Below the pieces are notes generated by a model. It was not told the origin of the DNA. It did no database searches and worked only from the letters and a program-made list of their open reading frames with translations. Below are positions 14,950 to 22,892 of a DNA stretch of 64,000 nt, piece after piece. Origin of the DNA: JAICYJ01 sp038212095 (GTDB taxonomy: Bacteria > Actinomycetota > Thermoleophilia > Gaiellales > JAICJC01); assembly GCA_038212095.1 (NCBI GenBank), contig JBBQUW010000012.1, positions 9,404 to 73,403 on the forward strand, written 5' to 3'. The first letter of the stretch is position 1; the number at the start of each line of letters is the position of its first letter. A program made the position numbers and the translations under genes.

Positions 14950-15192
14950 TCACTGCTCGTAGCGCTCGACCACCTCTGGCTGGCGAACGTGTGCGCCGTC
15001 CGGGTCGAGATGCGCCTCGCGCAGCGCTCGCCGCTGGCGCAGCAGGTCCCAGCACTGGTCGAGCATGACCTTCACCTCTTCCAGCCGGCTTCCGTCGGCC
15101 GCGCTGCCCGTGCCGCTCGATTCGTCCTTCCAGAGCGCGTGCTCCTCGGCCACCAGCCGTTCGATCTGCTGGTGAAGCTGCGTGTCGTCCAT
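14950..15192 (-). CDS. DUF2630 family protein
   Basis: An 80-residue helical protein starting MDDTQLHQQIERLVAEEHAL and containing the family signature MLDQCWDLLRQRRALRE, with the common DPDGAHVRQPEVVERY ending. DUF2630 proteins are small and widespread in actinobacteria, of unknown function. The start at 15192 is preferred over the in-frame ATG at 15267 because it matches the family N-terminus and follows GGGGGAAC-like purine sequence. It precedes the NhaA-DsbA gene on the same strand. Confidence 0.85.
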   Translation of the reverse strand: MDDTQLHQQIERLVAEEHALWKDESSGTGSAADGSRLEEVKVMLDQCWDLLRQRRALREAHLDPDGAHVRQPEVVERYEQ

Positions 15193-15353
15193 CGGTTCCC
15201 CCTCGTGGCTGGTTGACGCCCGTCCGCCATCGAGGATATCGGAGCCGTCAAGCGGACGATGAACCATCTAGGATCGGGGCGCAACCCCACCGAAATGGAG
15301 CGGCACATGAACGAGATGACCTGTCGGCCGGCGTCGCGGGCCGGGTGGCGATC

Positions 15354-15644
15354 ATGGCGGTGAGCTGCGGCCACCTTGACCAGATCGAGCTGACCGAGCC
15401 ACCCGACTCGATCGCCGGATGCGAGGACTGCCTACCGATCGGCGCCCGCTGGCTTCACCTGCGCATGTGCGCCGGCTGTGGCCACGTCGGCTGCTGCGAC
15501 TCGTCGCCGAACCGCCACGCAACCGCTCACGCCCAGAGCAGCGGTCATCCGGTGATCCGCTCCGCCGAGCCCGGCGAGGAGTGGTTCTGGTGCTACGTCG
15601 ACGAGCTGGCCTTCGAGCTCCCGCGCGGCGGCGGCGCGGCGTGA
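15354..15644 (+). CDS. UBP-type zinc finger protein
   Basis: A 96-residue protein with the ubiquitin-specific-protease zinc-finger pattern: CGHLDQI, CEDCLPIG, LRMCAGCGHVGCCDSS, NRHATAHAQSSGHPVI, then EEWFWCYVDELAF. In bacteria such proteins are small, and many sit beside transporters or redox proteins; the ligand is unknown. ATG 15354 is chosen because it directly precedes SCGHLDQI. Its stop overlaps the GTG of the next gene (GTGA), so it is coupled to the MFS transporter. Confidence 0.8.
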   Translation: MAVSCGHLDQIELTEPPDSIAGCEDCLPIGARWLHLRMCAGCGHVGCCDSSPNRHATAHAQSSGHPVIRSAEPGEEWFWCYVDELAFELPRGGGAA

Positions 15645-17086
15645 CCGATGTCGGGGGTGCTGCGGCCACGGGCCGCGGCACCGAACGGCTGCGCAGATTC
15701 ACGCTGATCGCGACGGTGATCGGCTCGTCGATGACCTTTGTCGACGGCACGGTGGTGAACATCGCGCTGCCCACCATCGGCCGCGACCTGCACGCCGGGC
15801 TGGGCACGCAGCAGTGGATGATGCTGTCCTACTCGCTGGCCGTCGCCTCGCTCTACATCGTGTCCGGCGCTCTGGGCGACCGGTTCGGCCGCTGGCGGCT
15901 GTTCGTGGCAGGAGTGGTCGGGTTCGCGATGGCATCGGCGCTGGCCGGCCTGGCCCCGACCAGCGGTCTGCTGGTGCTGGCGCGCGTGCTGCAGGGCGTT
16001 GCCGGTGCGTTGCTGACCACCAACAGCCTGGCGTTGCTGCGGGCGACGTACGGCCAGGACAGCGGCCGGGCGGTGGGGCAGTGGACGGCCTGGAGTGGGA
16101 TCGGCACGATGATCGGCCCGCCGCTGGGCGGGCTGCTGGTGCAGTTCACGTCGTGGCGCCTGATCTTCTTCATCAACCTGCCGGCGGCCGCGGTCGCGCT
16201 GGCGCTTGCCTGGATGGGTCGGCCTGACGAGCACCTGCCAGATCAGCCGCGGCCGGTGCAGATCTCGGGTGCGATCGCCATCGGGCTGACCTTCGGTGCG
16301 CTCACCTACGGGCTGATCGAGGGTGCCCAGGCCGGATTCGGCACGGTGCTGTGGGCATTCGCGCTGTCGCTGGCCGGACTGGCGGCGCTGATCACAACCG
16401 AGATCCGCGGCACCAATCCGCTGCTGCCGCATGATCTATTGCGTGCTCGAATGTTCATCATCGCGAACCTCTACACCCTGTTGGTGTACGCCGCGATCGG
16501 CGGCACCACCTTCTATCTCGCGCTCTACCTCCAGTCCGGGGCTGTTGGATACAGCCCGGCTCGCGCCTCGCTGGTGTTTCTGCCCATCAGCGTGATCATG
16601 TTCTTCATCGCCGCCCGATTCGGCCGGCTGGCCGACCGCAACGGGCCGCGCCGCTACCTGGTGCGTGCGCCCCTGATCCTCAGCGCTGGGTTCGTGCTGC
16701 TGACCGTGATCACCGACACCAATCCGTTGGCGCCGTTGCCTGGAGTGGTTGTGATGGCGCTCGGATTCGCCACGCTGGTGGCGCCGATCACGGCCACGGC
16801 CCTGAAGGCAGCTCCAGAGCAGCACACGGGCCTGGCGGCCGGCGTCAACACCACGGTCGCCAGGCTCGGCGGCCTGATCGCGACGCCCGTGCTGGGCGTC
16901 GTGATCACACTCGTGTTCGCCGCATCGGCGACCCATCATCAGGTCGATCCGTTCGCCGGTCACCTCACCGATGAGCAGCGCCACGCCACCATCGATGCAT
17001 TCCGGGCGGCGATCGCCGGGTCGGTGCTGCTCTGCGTCGCCGGCTCGCTGCTGGCCGAACGCGGCCTGCGCGGCGATGACCGCTGA
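15641..17086 (+). CDS. MFS multidrug efflux transporter, DHA2/EmrB-QacA type
   Basis: A 481-residue integral membrane protein with about 14 membrane helices. Motifs of the DHA2 family are seen: FVDGTVVNIALPTIGRDL in helix 1, LGDRFGRWRLFVAG (motif A) after helix 2, and a GPPLGGLL region in helix 5. Likely a proton-driven exporter of hydrophobic compounds. The start GTG 15641 overlaps the UBP zinc-finger stop; translation is probably coupled. A downstream methionine (TFVDG) would remove part of helix 1 and is not preferred. Confidence 0.88.
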   Translation: MTDVGGAAATGRGTERLRRFTLIATVIGSSMTFVDGTVVNIALPTIGRDLHAGLGTQQWMMLSYSLAVASLYIVSGALGDRFGRWRLFVAGVVGFAMASALAGLAPTSGLLVLARVLQGVAGALLTTNSLALLRATYGQDSGRAVGQWTAWSGIGTMIGPPLGGLLVQFTSWRLIFFINLPAAAVALALAWMGRPDEHLPDQPRPVQISGAIAIGLTFGALTYGLIEGAQAGFGTVLWAFALSLAGLAALITTEIRGTNPLLPHDLLRARMFIIANLYTLLVYAAIGGTTFYLALYLQSGAVGYSPARASLVFLPISVIMFFIAARFGRLADRNGPRRYLVRAPLILSAGFVLLTVITDTNPLAPLPGVVVMALGFATLVAPITATALKAAPEQHTGLAAGVNTTVARLGGLIATPVLGVVITLVFAASATHHQVDPFAGHLTDEQRHATIDAFRAAIAGSVLLCVAGSLLAERGLRGDDR

Positions 17087-17126
17087 TTCGCTTGCGCACC
17101 GCCGAGCGCGGGGCGACAATGGCGCC

Positions 17127-17342
17127 ATGGCGGTGGTGTTCTCGGTGATCGACGCTCCATATCCGCACGTGTGCGCGCTGTATCGATGCCGGTGCGGCTG
17201 CGAGTGCGTACGGCACGATGAGCAGGCTGGGCTCCTGCCGGCGGGGTGGACGTCTGCCCATCAGGGCGAGGGTGACGACGAGCTGGTTCGCTGTCCGGGC
17301 TGCTCGGCCGAGACGGGGAACGACGGCCCTGAGCCGGTGTAA
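17127..17342 (+). CDS. Small Cys-rich protein, possible zinc ribbon
   Basis: A 71-residue protein with seven Cys, including CRCGCEC near residue 22 and CPGCS near 57, separated by about 30 residues, as in zinc ribbons. It has no signal peptide. It follows the transporter gene by about 40 bases on the same strand. Partner unknown; it may bind metal or nucleic acid. Confidence 0.55.
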   Translation: MAVVFSVIDAPYPHVCALYRCRCGCECVRHDEQAGLLPAGWTSAHQGEGDDELVRCPGCSAETGNDGPEPV

Positions 17343-17391
17343 AGCTCATCCCGCACGTTTCGGTGCGCGCCGGTTGAGGTACTGACGGGGA

Positions 17392-18336
17392 GTGATCATA
17401 CCGTCTGACGCTCAGCCGATCGGGAGGCCACCAGCTATCCCTGATGTCCGCAACCCGGTGCCGTCCGATCCCGCCCGGCGCCGGCTGTCGCCGTTCGAGT
17501 ATCCCGCGGTCATTGTGCGGGGGGCGAAGCGCGCTCAGCGAAACCAGGTCTCACACCTCGCCCAGGCCGTTGCGTTCAACGGCTTCCTGGCCATCCCATC
17601 CGTGCTGCTGCTGGCTTTGGGCCTGTTCAGCACCGTCGCCGGCCCGGGCTCGGTCGACTCCCTGCTTGGCCACCTCGGCGGCGTCGTGCCGACGGCTGCG
17701 ATCACCCTCGCTCGGGGCAGCATGAAGCAGGTGATGGCGGCGCAGCAGGGCGGCGTGATGATCGTGGTCGGTGCGGCACTCGCGCTGTGGTCGCTGAGTG
17801 GCGCCATGCAGACCGTGATGTGGTCGCTGAACACCGCCTATGAGCAGGAGGAGACGCGCGGATTCGTCCGCGCCCGCCTGGTCTCGATCCTGATGGGCCT
17901 TTCCGCGCTGGTGGCGGTGGCGCTGATCGTGCTGGCGTTGGTGCTGGGGCCGCTGATCAGCGTCTGGATCGGCGATCACGTCGGCGCCTCCGGTGTGACG
18001 GCCGCGCTGTGGAACATCGGGCGCTTTCCGGTGCTCGTGCTGGGTCTGCTGGCCTCGTTCGGGATCGTGCTCTACCTGGGTCCTGACGTCGAGGGGCGCC
18101 GGTTCCAGCTGGTCACCCCGGGCGCGGTAGTAGCGCTGTTGCTGTGGCTGGCGGCCTCGGCCGCGTTCGCCTTCTATGCCAACAGCTTTGGCAGCTACAA
18201 CAAGGCTTGGGGATCGCTGGCGGCGGTGATCGTGACGCTGACGTGGATGTGGCTCTCGAGCGTCGCCCTGCTGCTGGGCGCCGAGATCAATGCCGAGGCC
18301 GATCGCTGCCGTGCCGGCCGCGGCGCGACCTCCTAG
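17392..18336 (+). CDS. YihY/UPF0761 family membrane protein
   Basis: A 314-residue protein with about six membrane helices. The family signature region is present: SHLAQAVAFNGFLAIPSVLL, the conserved LSGAMQTVMWSLNTAYEQEE, and a final helix SLAAVIVTLTWMWLSSVALLLGAEINAE. Formerly mis-annotated as ribonuclease BN; the function remains uncertain, with lipid or envelope roles suggested. GTG 17392 is the start used here; no better upstream site is seen. Confidence 0.85.
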   Translation: MIIPSDAQPIGRPPAIPDVRNPVPSDPARRRLSPFEYPAVIVRGAKRAQRNQVSHLAQAVAFNGFLAIPSVLLLALGLFSTVAGPGSVDSLLGHLGGVVPTAAITLARGSMKQVMAAQQGGVMIVVGAALALWSLSGAMQTVMWSLNTAYEQEETRGFVRARLVSILMGLSALVAVALIVLALVLGPLISVWIGDHVGASGVTAALWNIGRFPVLVLGLLASFGIVLYLGPDVEGRRFQLVTPGAVVALLLWLAASAAFAFYANSFGSYNKAWGSLAAVIVTLTWMWLSSVALLLGAEINAEADRCRAGRGATS

Positions 18337-18437
18337 GGAATCACGAACCACCGCGGCGGTGCGATCTGCCGCCGCGCCTCGCGCTGACAACAATCAGACA
18401 CCCGGCGGTATTGTCAAGTCGTATACTGGTCAGTCAC

Positions 18438-19523
18438 ATGCCGCAGCGCCGCCGCCGAGGTCTCGACACAACATCAGCCACGGCCGCTCGCGCGGCGCTT
18501 CCAGCGTCCGAGCTACAGGATCTGTTCCAGACGCTGATGATGGAGCTACCGTTGTATGCCGTGATAACGACCGCAGACCGAACGATCAGGTTCTGCAACC
18601 GGGCACTCGCGGCGTTGGTGGAGCTCGAGCCGGACAAGGTGGTTGGTCGCGACTGGGACGACATCTTCGACGGCTTCGCGGAGGATCAGGCGTCCTGGGA
18701 TCGATTCCTCGTCGGCCTGGTCACGCGCCAGTATCACGGTCGCGTACGCGATGCGGCCGGCTTCGTGCACGACGTGTTCTGGTCGAACGTGCTGTTGGGT
18801 GGCTCGGGCTCCAGCGCCATGCTGGCCTCGATTGGACACGACGTCACCGACAGCATCGCTGCCGCCGAGATGCTGGCCGCTGCCAACGCCGATCGCGAGC
18901 GGCTGGTCGCGGCGGTGCTCGCGGCCGAGGTTGAGGAGCGTGCACGGCTTGCCGAGGCGCTGCACGACGACACCGTCCAGGCGCTGACGGCCACGCTGAT
19001 TCAGCTCGATTCGGCCCTCGCCGGCCGCGGCCAGCCCACGACGCTGGCTCGCGCCCGTGACACGCTGGCAGACGCGCTGGTTCGGATGCGACGGCTGATG
19101 TTCAACCTGCGCCCACGACTGCTCGACGACGAGGGGTTGTCGGCCGCGATCTCGCAGCTGGCTGACGAGTTCGCTCGCGACGATGGCTTCGAGGCCACGG
19201 TGCAGGTGCCCCAACGCCGCCTCCCGCGCGCGGTGGAGGAGCTCGCCTACCGCACCGTCCGAGAAGCGGTGATCAACTGCGCTCGGCATGGCCGTGCCGG
19301 TCATCTCGCCATCACGATCGAGATTGTCGACGGCGTGCTGGTCGGCGAGGTGGCGGACGACGGCGTCGGCTTCGATCCAGGTGCGATTGGCGCCCGGCGG
19401 GACGCAAACCTGCACGTCGGCATCGCGTCGATGGCCGAGCGAGTGCGCTTGGCGCGAGGAGAGATCGAGATTGAGAGCGCGCCCGGGGCCGGCACCACGG
19501 TTCGCTTTCGGATGCCTCTCTAG
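18438..19523 (+). CDS. PAS-domain sensor histidine kinase (HisKA_3, NarL-type)
   Basis: A 361-residue cytoplasmic kinase. A PAS domain covers about 30-140 (LYAVITTADRTIRFCNRALA). The dimerisation and phosphoacceptor region follows (ERARLAEALHDDTVQALTA, with the His in EALHDD). The HATPase_c domain has an N-box (AVINCARHG), a G1 box (DDGVGFDPG) and a terminal GAGTTVRFRMPL. No membrane segment, so it senses an intracellular signal. No response regulator lies next to it in this window, so its partner is elsewhere. A TATACT box about 11 bases before ATG 18438 suggests a nearly leaderless transcript. Confidence 0.88.
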   Translation: MPQRRRRGLDTTSATAARAALPASELQDLFQTLMMELPLYAVITTADRTIRFCNRALAALVELEPDKVVGRDWDDIFDGFAEDQASWDRFLVGLVTRQYHGRVRDAAGFVHDVFWSNVLLGGSGSSAMLASIGHDVTDSIAAAEMLAAANADRERLVAAVLAAEVEERARLAEALHDDTVQALTATLIQLDSALAGRGQPTTLARARDTLADALVRMRRLMFNLRPRLLDDEGLSAAISQLADEFARDDGFEATVQVPQRRLPRAVEELAYRTVREAVINCARHGRAGHLAITIEIVDGVLVGEVADDGVGFDPGAIGARRDANLHVGIASMAERVRLARGEIEIESAPGAGTTVRFRMPL

Positions 19524-19550
19524 CCGGTCGGGTCGGCTACGCTGACCGGC

Positions 19551-19973
19551 ATGGGACGGACGCTGCGAGCGGCGGGGGCGGGTATGGCGGCCGCCGCGAC
19601 CTGGGTGGCGGTGGAGCCAGTGTTTCGCCGCGCGTTCGGCGGGCCGCATCGCGAGCTGCGGCTGGTCGGCAGGATGCTGGCGCCGGAGCGGGCATGGCTA
19701 CCGGTGGGCGTTGCCGTTCACCTCGCCAACGGCGCGATGTTCGGCGTGGCGTTCGATCGGCTTGGCGGGCGGGGCGTCCGTGCGGCCGTGATCGCGGCCC
19801 AGGTGGAGAACGCCGTGCTGTGGCCGACGATGCTGATCGTCGACCGGCTGCATCCCGACGTGCGAAGCGGCGCCTGGCCACGGCTGGCGGGCAATCGGTC
19901 GGTGGTGGCCCAGGAGCTGGCCGGTCACGCGGTGTTCGGCGTGGTGCTGGGCGCGTTGCTGCCCCGTGAGTAG
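19551..19973 (+). CDS. Small integral membrane protein
   Basis: A 140-residue protein, hydrophobic with three or four predicted helices (GMAAAATWVAVEPVF, WLPVGVAVHLANGAMFGVAF, AVIAAQVENAVLWPTMLIV, ELAGHAVFGVVLGALL). It resembles uncharacterised actinobacterial membrane proteins found near signalling genes. It starts 27 bases after the histidine kinase stop, so it may be co-transcribed. Convergent with the diguanylate cyclase gene. Confidence 0.6.
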   Translation: MGRTLRAAGAGMAAAATWVAVEPVFRRAFGGPHRELRLVGRMLAPERAWLPVGVAVHLANGAMFGVAFDRLGGRGVRAAVIAAQVENAVLWPTMLIVDRLHPDVRSGAWPRLAGNRSVVAQELAGHAVFGVVLGALLPRE

Positions 19974-19977
19974 CCGG

Positions 19978-21012
19978 CTACGCGGCCAGCAGCACGCGAC
20001 GCTTGCCGGCGCGCTTGGCCCGAAGCAGCGCGGCGTCTGCGCGGTCGATTACCGCCAGCGGATCTAGCTCGCCTGGAAGCGAGGCGGCCACGCCGATCGA
20101 GGCGCCGCAGCCGGCCATCGCGGCGACCGCCCGCAGGACGCGACGCGCGGATCTCTCGGCGGATGGGACAGGACCAGTCAGGATCATTGCGAACTCGTCG
20201 CCGCCGATACGCCCAGCGACGTCGTACGGCCGGCAGCACGATCTCAACGCCGCGGCCGTCTTGCGCAAGATCGCGTCACCGGCCAGGTGGCCGAGGCTGT
20301 CGTTGGCCTGCTTGAAGTCGTCCAGGTCGAGCACCAGCACCGCCAGCTGCTCGCCGTTTCGGTGGGCGCGTGCCAGCTCGGCGGCGACGCGGCCGTAGAA
20401 GGCCCGATGGTTGAGCAGCTCGGTTAGTGAGTCGTGATCGACGCGATGCTCGAGGTCCTCAAACAGCGAGACGCGAACCACCATCGCCGCCAGCGTGGCC
20501 ACCATCTGCAGCAGCGCGACGTCGCGTCGCGCCCATGCGCGGGCGGAGTCGTAGTCCGCCACGTCCATCAGCCCGATCGAGCGCCCCGCGGTGACCAGCG
20601 GCAGCTCGACCACCGATCGCCACGTCCACTCCTCGAACTCGCGGCGGAACTGTGGCAGCAGCGAGAGATCGGTGACCTGCAGCTCGCTGTAGCCGACGCC
20701 GCTTTCCAGCAGGCGGCGCGACTCGGGCCGCGCCGCCAGCGAGTACAGCTCGCCGTTGAACTCGCCGTCCGAGCCGTCGGTGAGCGAGCCATCCTGATAG
20801 AAGACGGCCGCCGTCTCGATCCGGTTGTCGTCCGGATGCCAGACCGAGATCGTGCACTCGTTGGCGCGGCCGACCGCCCGCACGACCTCGCGGGCGAGGA
20901 TATTTGCAGCCGCGTCAAAGGATGCCGCCTGGGCGAGCGCCAGCGAGATCCGGTGGAGGACCTCGAGTTCGTGCCGGCCACGGGACCAGCCCTCATCGAT
21001 CGTGCGGAGCAT
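19978..21012 (-). CDS. GAF-GGDEF diguanylate cyclase
   Basis: A 344-residue soluble protein. A GAF-like sensor (about 10-170, VLHRISLALAQAASFDAAAN ...) precedes a GGDEF domain with intact active site RIGGDEFAMIL. An RPYD inhibitory I-site lies five residues before GGDEF, so product feedback by c-di-GMP is likely. The substrate motifs DLDDFKQANDSLGHLAGD are also intact. ATG 21012 is chosen because upstream sequence lacks coding character. It is divergent from the chemoreceptor gene; together they form a signalling patch. Confidence 0.9.
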   Translation of the reverse strand: MLRTIDEGWSRGRHELEVLHRISLALAQAASFDAAANILAREVVRAVGRANECTISVWHPDDNRIETAAVFYQDGSLTDGSDGEFNGELYSLAARPESRRLLESGVGYSELQVTDLSLLPQFRREFEEWTWRSVVELPLVTAGRSIGLMDVADYDSARAWARRDVALLQMVATLAAMVVRVSLFEDLEHRVDHDSLTELLNHRAFYGRVAAELARAHRNGEQLAVLVLDLDDFKQANDSLGHLAGDAILRKTAAALRSCCRPYDVAGRIGGDEFAMILTGPVPSAERSARRVLRAVAAMAGCGASIGVAASLPGELDPLAVIDRADAALLRAKRAGKRRVLLAA

Positions 21013-21179
21013 GGTGCTGTATCGGCATTGGCGGCGCCGGCTGAAGGCGCTCGACGGCCGAATCGCCTCCCCACTTTGTGGTAAATCGGGCAGGACCGGG
21101 TCAACCGCTCCGCGGCTCCGTCGATTACCGGCGAGTGACGCGCCTCGGCGCGACCTGCATACCCGGAAGAGAGGCTCCA

Positions 21180-22349
21180 ATGTTCCAGCGAAGCTCGGCG
21201 AACGATCCCGTCATCCTCGAGCTGATCGACCGGCTCTCGAGCCTCGACCAGAACTGCCTCACCAACCTCAGCGCCGGCATCACGGCGATCGCCGGTGGAG
21301 ACCTGACCTACGCGGTGAGCCCGGTCACCACGCCGATCTCGACCCGTGCCCGCAGTGGCGAGGTGCAGCAGCTGGTCGACATCTTCAACTCGATGCTGGG
21401 CAAGGCGCAGGCTGCCCTCGAGGGCTACGAGACGGTGCGCGAGACCTATCGCGCGGCGCTCGGTGACCACTCCTGCCTGCAGGAGCTCGAGACGCAGCTG
21501 ACCAGCCTGTCGGACAACTGCCTGACCAATCTCGGTACCGGACTCGAGGCGATGACCCGTGGCGACTTGACCGTGGACGTGCAGCCGGTCACCAGCCATC
21601 TGGAGGCGGCACGCGGCAAGGCGATCGGCACGCTGGGCGAGATCTTCAACGGCATGTTGACCAAGGCTCAGGCCGGGCTGGGGCTGTACAACACCACCCG
21701 CACCCAGGTTGCCGGCATGATCAGCGAGATCGGAGACACCTCGGACAGGCTGTCCGCGGCGGCCGAGACGATGTCGACCACCTCGCACGAGACCAGCCGT
21801 GCGATCGAGGAGATCGCCCGCGCCATTACCGGCGTGGCCGAGGGAGCCGAGCGCCAGGTACAGATGATCACGTCTGCGCAGTCGATCACCGCCGAGGCGG
21901 TGGAGATGGGCGAGAACGCCCGCCAGGTGGCCGAGCAGGGCGTTCGCATGACCGATCAGATCGCGAGCATCGCCGACCAGACCAACCTGCTCGCCCTGAA
22001 CGCGGCCATCGAGGCCGCGCGGGCCGGGGAGCAGGGCCGGGGCTTCGCGGTCGTCGCCGACGAGGTGCGCAAGCTGGCCGAGTCCGCCAGCTCCACGGTC
22101 GAGGAGACGCGCAAGGCGTTCCACGGTCTGGCATCAAGCATCGAGGACGTGACCGGATGCGTCAGCCGCATCTCCGATGCGACCGGCCAGGTGTCCGAGG
22201 TTGCCGAGGGCACCAGCGCCGCCACCGAGGAGGTCTCGGCTTCGACCGAAGAGACGAGCGCGTCCACCCAGAACATCTCGGCGTCCAGCGAGGAGCTGGC
22301 GCGCACCGCTGAACATCTCAAGGGTCTCGTCAGCCGCTTCGTGGTCTGA
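21180..22349 (+). CDS. Soluble methyl-accepting chemotaxis protein
   Basis: A 389-residue chemoreceptor without membrane segments. The N-terminal half carries two repeats of about 100 residues, seen as NCLTNLSAGITAIAGGDL and NCLTNLGTGLEAMTRGDL, which resemble HAMP-like or poly-HAMP units. The C-terminal half is the signalling coiled coil with the conserved hairpin tip IADQTNLLALNAAIEAARAG. Such cytoplasmic receptors bind CheW and CheA. A CheW gene follows by 34 bases; no CheA is in the window. The gene starts after a GAGAGGC purine stretch. Confidence 0.92.
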   Translation: MFQRSSANDPVILELIDRLSSLDQNCLTNLSAGITAIAGGDLTYAVSPVTTPISTRARSGEVQQLVDIFNSMLGKAQAALEGYETVRETYRAALGDHSCLQELETQLTSLSDNCLTNLGTGLEAMTRGDLTVDVQPVTSHLEAARGKAIGTLGEIFNGMLTKAQAGLGLYNTTRTQVAGMISEIGDTSDRLSAAAETMSTTSHETSRAIEEIARAITGVAEGAERQVQMITSAQSITAEAVEMGENARQVAEQGVRMTDQIASIADQTNLLALNAAIEAARAGEQGRGFAVVADEVRKLAESASSTVEETRKAFHGLASSIEDVTGCVSRISDATGQVSEVAEGTSAATEEVSASTEETSASTQNISASSEELARTAEHLKGLVSRFVV

Positions 22350-22383
22350 CCGCGAACCGAACTGGTTGGGAGAGGAATCTGGG

Positions 22384-22824
22384 ATGCAGCAGCTGGTCGT
22401 CTTCTCGCTCGCGGGCGAGCACTACGGACTTCCGATAACACAGGTGCAGGAGATCATCCGGTACCAGACGCCGCGCTCGTTGCCAAGCCCGCTGGCCTCG
22501 ATCCGAGGTGTCATCAATCTGCGCAACCGGATCATCCCTATCTGCGATCTGCAGTGCGAGATGGGCCTTTCGGCCGCCGGCGAACGCGATGACGGGACGA
22601 GCAAGATCGTGATCATCGAGACTGCGGTGGGCACGGTCGGCCTGATCGTCGACAGCGTCGACCAGGTGATGAGAGTGGAGGACGAGCAGGTCGAACCGGG
22701 CGCCGGCTCGCAGCAGGAGTACGTCAGCGGCATCGCCAAGATCGGGAGCGATCTGGTGATCCTGCTCCAGCCGGACGCGCTGGCGACGTCGATCGGCCTC
22801 GCGCCGACCGAGTTGGCGGCGTAG
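22384..22824 (+). CDS. cheW: CheW chemotaxis coupling protein
   Basis: A 146-residue CheW with the beta-barrel pattern: QLVVFSLAGEHYGLPITQVQ, the conserved IRGVINLRNRIIPICDL, and GLIVDSVDQVMRVEDEQVEP. It bridges receptors to the CheA kinase. It lies just after the soluble receptor gene and is probably co-transcribed with it. GGGAGAGGA lies upstream of ATG 22384. A CheA partner must be encoded elsewhere or the pair may serve a non-chemotactic pathway such as pilus or c-di-GMP control. Confidence 0.93.
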   Translation: MQQLVVFSLAGEHYGLPITQVQEIIRYQTPRSLPSPLASIRGVINLRNRIIPICDLQCEMGLSAAGERDDGTSKIVIIETAVGTVGLIVDSVDQVMRVEDEQVEPGAGSQQEYVSGIAKIGSDLVILLQPDALATSIGLAPTELAA

Positions 22825-22892
22825 CGCATCGCCGGCCCGGCGCGCGCGCCCGCCCGGCTGATGTGACGCTCCACATGTGAGGGCGCTAGCCT

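Noticed and set aside
18384..18427. Full sigma-70 promoter before the histidine kinase
   Set aside because: TATACT is convincing but no -35 lies at a valid spacing.
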